From: Acidimicrobiia bacterium
Lineage (GTDB): Bacteria; Actinomycetota; Acidimicrobiia; Acidimicrobiales; Ilumatobacteraceae
DNA length: 9,784 nucleotides
Assembly: GCA_010025655.1 (NCBI GenBank)
Contig: RGSV01000031.1
Span: 1-9,784, forward strand
Reading direction: 5' to 3'
Part shown: positions 6,334 to 9,784 of the stretch, piece by piece
How positions within the stretch are numbered: position 1 is the first letter of the stretch
Layout: each line of letters opens with the position of its first letter
The notes under the pieces: generated by a model
What the model saw: only the letters and a program-made list of their open reading frames with translations
The model's database searches: none
Told to the model about the DNA's origin: nothing
Made by a program: the position numbers and the translations under genes

Positions 6334-6603
6334 CGTCGGCGACACACCATCTCGTAGCTCGACGACGAACATTGCGGCTGCGCGGCGCAGCCGAGCGATC
6401 TTGTGCGTAGTAATCGACTCGAACGGGTCGCCGTGGTTGCCGTTGCGTCGCGCCTTCACTTCGCACACCACGAGCACTCCATCGCGCCAGGAGACCACAT
6501 CAAGTTCGCCACGTGTGCACCGCCAGTTTCGCACGACGATGTCGTAGCCCTCGCGCACGTACCACGCGGCGACGAGATCTTCGGCCCACTTGGCGCGCGC
6601 CAT
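6238..6603 (-). CDS. yraN: UPF0102 / YraN family protein
   Basis: A small protein of 121 residues with the restriction-endonuclease-like fold of the YraN (UPF0102) family; its cellular role is not established. Seen here: an N-terminal AEDLVAAWYVREGYDIVVRNWRC block, then GELDVVS and VVCEVKARR, which supply the acidic and E-x-K residues of the nuclease-like core. These are followed by DPFESITTHKIARLRRAA and a C-terminal FDAAAVLGGRVEVREAAF, all in family order. Start is taken at ATG 6603; a GTG two codons upstream (6609) is equally possible, and a much longer frame to 6732 would run into the previous gene. It follows DUF2469 by about 25 bases and is the last gene of this operon in view. The usual YraN partner ComM/YifB is not within the window. 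Its 3' end overlaps the SGNH gene by 96 bases. Confidence 0.9.
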   Translation of the reverse strand: MARAKWAEDLVAAWYVREGYDIVVRNWRCTRGELDVVSWRDGVLVVCEVKARRNGNHGDPFESITTHKIARLRRAAAMFVVELRDGVSPTLGGSLRRPIREVRFDAAAVLGGRVEVREAAF

Positions 6604-6629
6604 GCGCACCCGATGTCGGGCGACGCCGC

Positions 6630-6923
6630 TTAGATGTTGTTGGCCGGCAGTTCTTCGATGTTGAGGTCTTTGAAGCTGAGCACCCTCACCTTGGGCACCA
6701 GACGCGTCTTGCGGTACATGTCCCACACCCATGCGTCAGTCAGCGTCACCTCCAACAACGGTCGCGACCCATCGGCTACGACCTTCACGTCAACATGATT
6801 GGCCAGATAAAAGCGGCGATCGGTCTCGACGGCGTACTTGAACATCGCGACGACGTCTTGGTATTCGTTGGCGAGTTGCAGCTCACGCTCAGCCTCGTAT
6901 TGCTCGAGGTCGTCGGTGTTCAC
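6630..6923 (-). CDS. DUF2469 family protein (actinobacterial)
   Basis: The 97-residue protein matches DUF2469, a family essentially confined to Actinobacteria and of unknown function. Hallmarks seen are DLEQYEAERELQLANEYQDVV (5-25), VETDRRFYLANHVDV (32-46) and the C-terminal DAWVWDMYR and RVLSFKDLNIEEL blocks. The start is GTG at 6923, with GGCGGAG seven bases upstream. It sits between rplS and yraN, as in many actinobacteria, but here directly after rplS: the signal peptidase (lepB) and ribonuclease HII (rnhB) genes normally found between them are absent. This gene is the best lineage marker in the window. Confidence 0.92.
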   Translation of the reverse strand: MNTDDLEQYEAERELQLANEYQDVVAMFKYAVETDRRFYLANHVDVKVVADGSRPLLEVTLTDAWVWDMYRKTRLVPKVRVLSFKDLNIEELPANNI

Positions 6924-6974
6924 AGCTCGACTCCGCCCAATGGTGTGCGGCTCAACGGCACTGCGGTCGCAGAA

Positions 6975-7322
6975 TTATTCTTCGCGCTTTTCGCGAATCT
7001 TCGCGGCCTTGCCGGCTCGGTCGCGCAGGTAGCCGAGCTTGGCGCGGCGCACCTGGCCACGCTTGACGATCTCAACTTTCTCAACCGAGGGCGTATGCAT
7101 GGGGAAGGTGCGCTCGACACCAACGCCATAGCTGTTCTTGCGAACGGTGTAGCTCTCAGAAATGCCTGAGCCCTCAATTGCGACGACGTCACCCTGGAAC
7201 ACCTGCACGCGCTCTTTGTCGCCCTCTTTGATCAAGACGTGCACCTTGACTTCATCGCCGGGGCGCAGGTCAGGAATATCAGTGCGGAGGTGCTGCTTGT
7301 CGACGATGTCAGTGGGCTTCAT
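6975..7322 (-). CDS. rplS: 50S ribosomal protein L19
   Basis: Ribosomal protein L19 sits at the interface of the large and small subunits. The 115-residue product is full length and carries the typical blocks [15 protein letters not shown] ([26 protein letters not shown], about 19-44), [11 protein letters not shown] (52-62), [36 protein letters not shown], and a basic C-terminal tail. Its ATG overlaps the TGA of trmD by four bases (ATGA arrangement on the minus strand), implying translational coupling. Only 51 bases separate its stop from the DUF2469 start. Confidence 0.97.
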   Translation of the reverse strand: MKPTDIVDKQHLRTDIPDLRPGDEVKVHVLIKEGDKERVQVFQGDVVAIEGSGISESYTVRKNSYGVGVERTFPMHTPSVEKVEIVKRGQVRRAKLGYLRDRAGKAAKIREKREE

Positions 7323-8071
7323 AGGGAACTTTCAGGATACGGCACAGCGGGGAACTCTTCCAACAGACGCTTTTCCTCACTGCTGAGACCACCGCGATGC
7401 TCAATCAAATCGGGTCGAGCACGCATGGTGCGATGCAACGCCTGAGCATGACGCCAGCGGGCAATGCGTGCGTGGTCACCACCGCGCAAGACCTCGGGAA
7501 CCTCTGCACCCTCGAAATCGGCCGGGCGGGTGAAGTGTGGGGCCTCGAGTAGCGAGTCTTCAAACGACTCATTCGTCGCCGACTCGTGGTTGCCCATCAC
7601 GCCGGGCACCAAACGAACGACAGCCTCGATGATGGCGCAAGCGGCAACTTCTCCCCCGCCGAGCACAAAGTCGCCGAGCGACACCTCGCCATCGCATAGA
7701 TGCTGAACGACACGATGATCGACGCCCTCGTAACGCGCGCACAAGAGCGAGAACCCTCCCGATGCGGCGAGTGACTTCGCCATCGCCTGATCGAAACGCT
7801 TTCCGCCGGGCGACAACACCAGAAGAGGTCGCGGCGGCTGTGCGGCACGAATGCTGGCGGCAATTGGTTCGGGTCGCATCACCATGCCCGCGCCACCACC
7901 GAAGGGAGCATCATCGACGGTGCGATGTGCGTCAGTCGTGTGCGACCGAATATCGTGCACCCGCAAGTCGAGAAGAGCACCAGTTCGCGCTCGACCGAGC
8001 AAGCTCTCGCTACAAAAACCGTCGACGAGCGACGGAAAGATGGTGAACACGTCGATGCGCATCACGGGCAC
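7319..8071 (-). CDS. trmD: tRNA (guanine-N1)-methyltransferase
   Basis: TrmD methylates G37 at N1 in tRNAs reading CNN, CCN/CGG-type codons, using S-adenosylmethionine, and prevents +1 frameshifting. The 250-residue protein begins [17 protein letters not shown]. It shows [22 protein letters not shown] (44-65), the trefoil-knot cofactor site LSPGGKRF (86-93), [11 protein letters not shown] (111-121) and [11 protein letters not shown] (131-141), and the catalytic-aspartate loop [16 protein letters not shown] (Asp172). The GTG at 8071 lies 12 bases after the khpA stop; ATG at 8062 is an alternative that would drop three residues. Neither has a strong ribosome site, consistent with coupling. RimM, the 16S maturation factor normally encoded immediately upstream, is missing here. 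Confidence 0.97.
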   Translation of the reverse strand: MPVMRIDVFTIFPSLVDGFCSESLLGRARTGALLDLRVHDIRSHTTDAHRTVDDAPFGGGAGMVMRPEPIAASIRAAQPPRPLLVLSPGGKRFDQAMAKSLAASGGFSLLCARYEGVDHRVVQHLCDGEVSLGDFVLGGGEVAACAIIEAVVRLVPGVMGNHESATNESFEDSLLEAPHFTRPADFEGAEVPEVLRGGDHARIARWRHAQALHRTMRARPDLIEHRGGLSSEEKRLLEEFPAVPYPESSL

Positions 8072-8083
8072 CGACGGTCGGGG

Positions 8084-8335
8084 TCAGTCGTCGAGAAAGT
8101 CGACGTCGACTTCAACGCCGTCTTTCTCGGCGGCAGCGCGCACCAACGCGCGAATGTTCTGGGCGGTGCGGCCACGCCGACCGATGACGCGACCGAGATC
8201 TCCGTCGCCGACACGCACTTCAAGAATGATGACGCCTTCATCGTCTACTGCTTCGATGCGCACCTGATCGGGGTTGTCGACGATCGAGCGAACGATATGG
8301 TCGAGCACCTTGGTGGCGACGGCTGCTTCAGCCAC
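8084..8335 (-). CDS. khpA: KH-domain RNA-binding protein KhpA
   Basis: KhpA is a small single-KH-domain RNA-binding protein usually encoded after rpsP. The C-terminal part shows the KH signature DLGRVIGRRGRTAQNIRALV with the GRRG loop, preceded by LDHIVRSIVDNPDQVRIEA and followed by GVEVDVDFLDD, all as in the family. The frame is open further to an ATG at 8383 (99 residues), but that would overlap rpsP by 43 bases. The GTG at 8335, five bases after the rpsP stop, gives 83 residues, close to the usual family size, and is preferred. Another GTG at 8308 is less likely. It may act with KhpB/Jag as elsewhere, but no partner is in view. Confidence 0.9.
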   Translation of the reverse strand: MAEAAVATKVLDHIVRSIVDNPDQVRIEAVDDEGVIILEVRVGDGDLGRVIGRRGRTAQNIRALVRAAAEKDGVEVDVDFLDD

Positions 8336-8340
8336 GGCGA

Positions 8341-8619
8341 CTACTTCTTCTTCGTCGACTTGGTGGCGATGAACTCGCCCCACAGGCCGTTGACTTCGAG
8401 CAGTTTGCGCACGCGCTCGGTGGGCAGGGCACCGTTGTTGAGCCAGCGCAGCACCTTGCTGTTGTCGATGACGAAGTCTGACGGGTTCTCGAGCGGGCGA
8501 TACGTGCCGACGATCTCGAGGAATTCGCCGTTGCGGGCTTTCTTGGTGTCAGCCGCGACGACGCGATAGTGCGGCTGCTTGGTCTTGCCCACTCGGGCGA
8601 GACGAAGTTTGACGGACAT
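8341..8619 (-). CDS. rpsP: 30S ribosomal protein S16
   Basis: S16 stabilises the 5' domain of 16S rRNA in the small subunit. The product is 92 residues and begins with the classic MSVKLRLARVGKTKQPHYRVVAAD block, followed by EIVGTYRPLENP, VLRWLNNGALPTERVRKLL and a Lys-rich end. The ATG has AGGAG five bases upstream, the strongest ribosome site in this part of the window. It lies 57 bases after ffh and was probably transcribed with it; no clear promoter or terminator was seen in the spacer. Confidence 0.97.
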   Translation of the reverse strand: MSVKLRLARVGKTKQPHYRVVAADTKKARNGEFLEIVGTYRPLENPSDFVIDNSKVLRWLNNGALPTERVRKLLEVNGLWGEFIATKSTKKK

Positions 8620-8676
8620 GATGCTCCTGACTGTGATTGCGCCACGCCGGGCGACCGCCCGAGTGCCTCGTGCAGG

Positions 8677-9784
8677 CTATCTGCCAGGAATGCGACCCCC
8701 AAACCGCTTCATCATCTTCTGCATCTCGCCGAACTGTTTGACGAGACGGTTCACATCCTGCACCTGGGTGCCACTGCCCTTGGCGATACGGCTGCGCCGG
8801 CTGCCGTTAATGATGCTCGGGTTCTCGCGTTCGGCCGGCGTCATCGAGCGAATGATTGCCTCAGTGCGGCGCACCTGATCTTCGCTGATCTCCTGACCCT
8901 GCAACTGCGCACCCATGCCGGGGATCATGCCGAGCACGTTCTGCAACGGACCCATCTTCTTCAACTGCTGCAGTTGGTCGAGAAAATCGTCGAGCGTGAA
9001 CTTGCCGCCCATCAACTTCTTTGCGGCTTTCTCGGCCTCTTCTTTCTCGAACACCTGCTCGGCCTGTTCGATCAGGGTGAGCATGTCGCCCATGCCGAGA
9101 ATTCGCCCCGCCATGCGGTCGGGGTGGAACTGCTCGAATGCATCGAGCTTCTCCCCCGTTGCGGCAAATGCAATCGGTTTGCCGATTACTTCTTTCACAG
9201 AGAGCGCGGCGCCACCGCGCGCATCGCCATCGAGTTTCGAGAGAATCACACCGTCGATCGCGAGCGTCGCGTTGAATGCCTCAGCAACGGTGACGGCATC
9301 TTGGCCAGTCATCGCGTCGACGACAAGAAAGGTGTAGTGCGGCGATACCACGTCGCTGATGCGTCGCACTTGTTGCATCATCTCTTCGTCGATCGCGAGT
9401 CGACCAGCGGTGTCGACGATGAGCACGTTGCGGCCGAGGCGCCGTGCTTCTTCCAACCCTGCGCGCGCAGTGTCGACGGGGTCGCCCGGCACACTGAACA
9501 CCGGAACGTCGATTTGCGCACCGAGCACGCGCAGCTGCTCGACGGCGGCGGGCCGTTGAAGGTCGGCACCGACGAGCATCGGCTGACGACCCTGCTTCTT
9601 AAACCAGGCCGCGAGTTTCGCCGCACTCGTGGTCTTGCCCGAACCCTGCAGACCCGCCATCAACACCACGGTGGGTGGTGCGCTCGCATAGGTGATCGAA
9701 AGCGTCTCGCCACCGAGCAGTGCGACGAGTTCGGCATGCACGACCTTGACCACTTGTCGAGCGGGGTCAAGAGCCTTCGACTGA
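8677..9784 (-). CDS. ffh: Signal recognition particle GTPase Ffh (N-terminus outside the window)
   Basis: Ffh binds signal peptides of nascent proteins together with 4.5S RNA and docks at FtsY for co-translational membrane targeting. The frame is open through the window edge, starting mid N-domain (LDPARQVVKVVHAELVALLGG), so only the beginning of the N domain is missing. GTPase motifs are in order: GLQGSGKTT (P-loop), GADLQRPAA, VDTAGR, LSKLDGDARGG (guanine specificity) and the closing FAATGEKLDAFEQFHPDRMAGRILGMGD. The M domain follows with FTLDDFLDQLQQLKKMGPLQNVLGMIPG and the RNA-binding region SIINGSRRSRIAKGSG. It ends in RFGGRIPGR, an unusually short tail after the M domain. The GTG at 9753 is not a real start, since the homology continues upstream of it. 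Confidence 0.97.
   Translation of the reverse strand, partial: QSKALDPARQVVKVVHAELVALLGGETLSITYASAPPTVVLMAGLQGSGKTTSAAKLAAWFKKQGRQPMLVGADLQRPAAVEQLRVLGAQIDVPVFSVPGDPVDTARAGLEEARRLGRNVLIVDTAGRLAIDEEMMQQVRRISDVVSPHYTFLVVDAMTGQDAVTVAEAFNATLAIDGVILSKLDGDARGGAALSVKEVIGKPIAFAATGEKLDAFEQFHPDRMAGRILGMGDMLTLIEQAEQVFEKEEAEKAAKKLMGGKFTLDDFLDQLQQLKKMGPLQNVLGMIPGMGAQLQGQEISEDQVRRTEAIIRSMTPAERENPSIINGSRRSRIAKGSGTQVQDVNRLVKQFGEMQKMMKRFGGRIPGR

Noticed and set aside
8328..8702. Minus-strand 124-codon frame over rpsP
   Set aside because: A Ser/Arg-rich shifted-frame shadow of rpsP and its leader, with no family features.

Overview
This is a high-GC bacterial window, most likely from an actinobacterium. The strongest lineage marker is a DUF2469 protein beside an UPF0102/YraN protein, downstream of an ffh-rpsP-khpA-trmD-rplS cluster. 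That arrangement is characteristic of Actinobacteria. I lean towards an environmental, compact-genome lineage such as Acidimicrobiia, because genes abut or overlap and several usual operon members are absent; that placement is inference.

Left part, about 1-3040: the end of an unrecognised gene, then a small DUF6036-type nucleotidyltransferase-fold protein, then a UDP-glucose 6-dehydrogenase (UGDH) gene. The UGDH lacks, in frame, roughly 85-90 residues of its NAD-binding domain. Converging on it is an MFS transporter whose reading frame has no stop at the end of the membrane domain. It runs about 500 bases antisense through the UGDH gene.

Middle, about 3100-6333: a tight plus-strand operon of an MgtA-like (GDP-mannose-dependent mannosyltransferase-like) GT-B enzyme, a second GT-B glycosyltransferase and an SGNH/GDSL hydrolase, with 8- and 2-base spacers. 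A similar 23-base element (17/23 identical), organised in 11-base steps and resembling actinobacterial PHO boxes (GTTCACC direct repeats), lies upstream of both UGDH and this operon. Together they suggest a phosphate-responsive glycolipid or envelope-glycan locus: UGDH would supply UDP-glucuronate, the transferases would build the headgroup, and the hydrolase would trim or remodel acyl groups. This is inference, weakened if the UGDH is really broken.

Right part, about 6238-9784, minus strand: the conserved translation/secretion operon, in transcription order ffh (N-terminus cut by the window edge), rpsP, khpA, trmD, rplS, DUF2469, yraN. The usual rimM is missing between khpA and trmD, and the usual lepB and rnhB between rplS and DUF2469. 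The end of yraN overlaps the end of the SGNH gene antisense. No RNA genes, insertion sequences, CRISPR arrays or convincing terminators were seen, and no gene-free stretch exceeds 300 bases.
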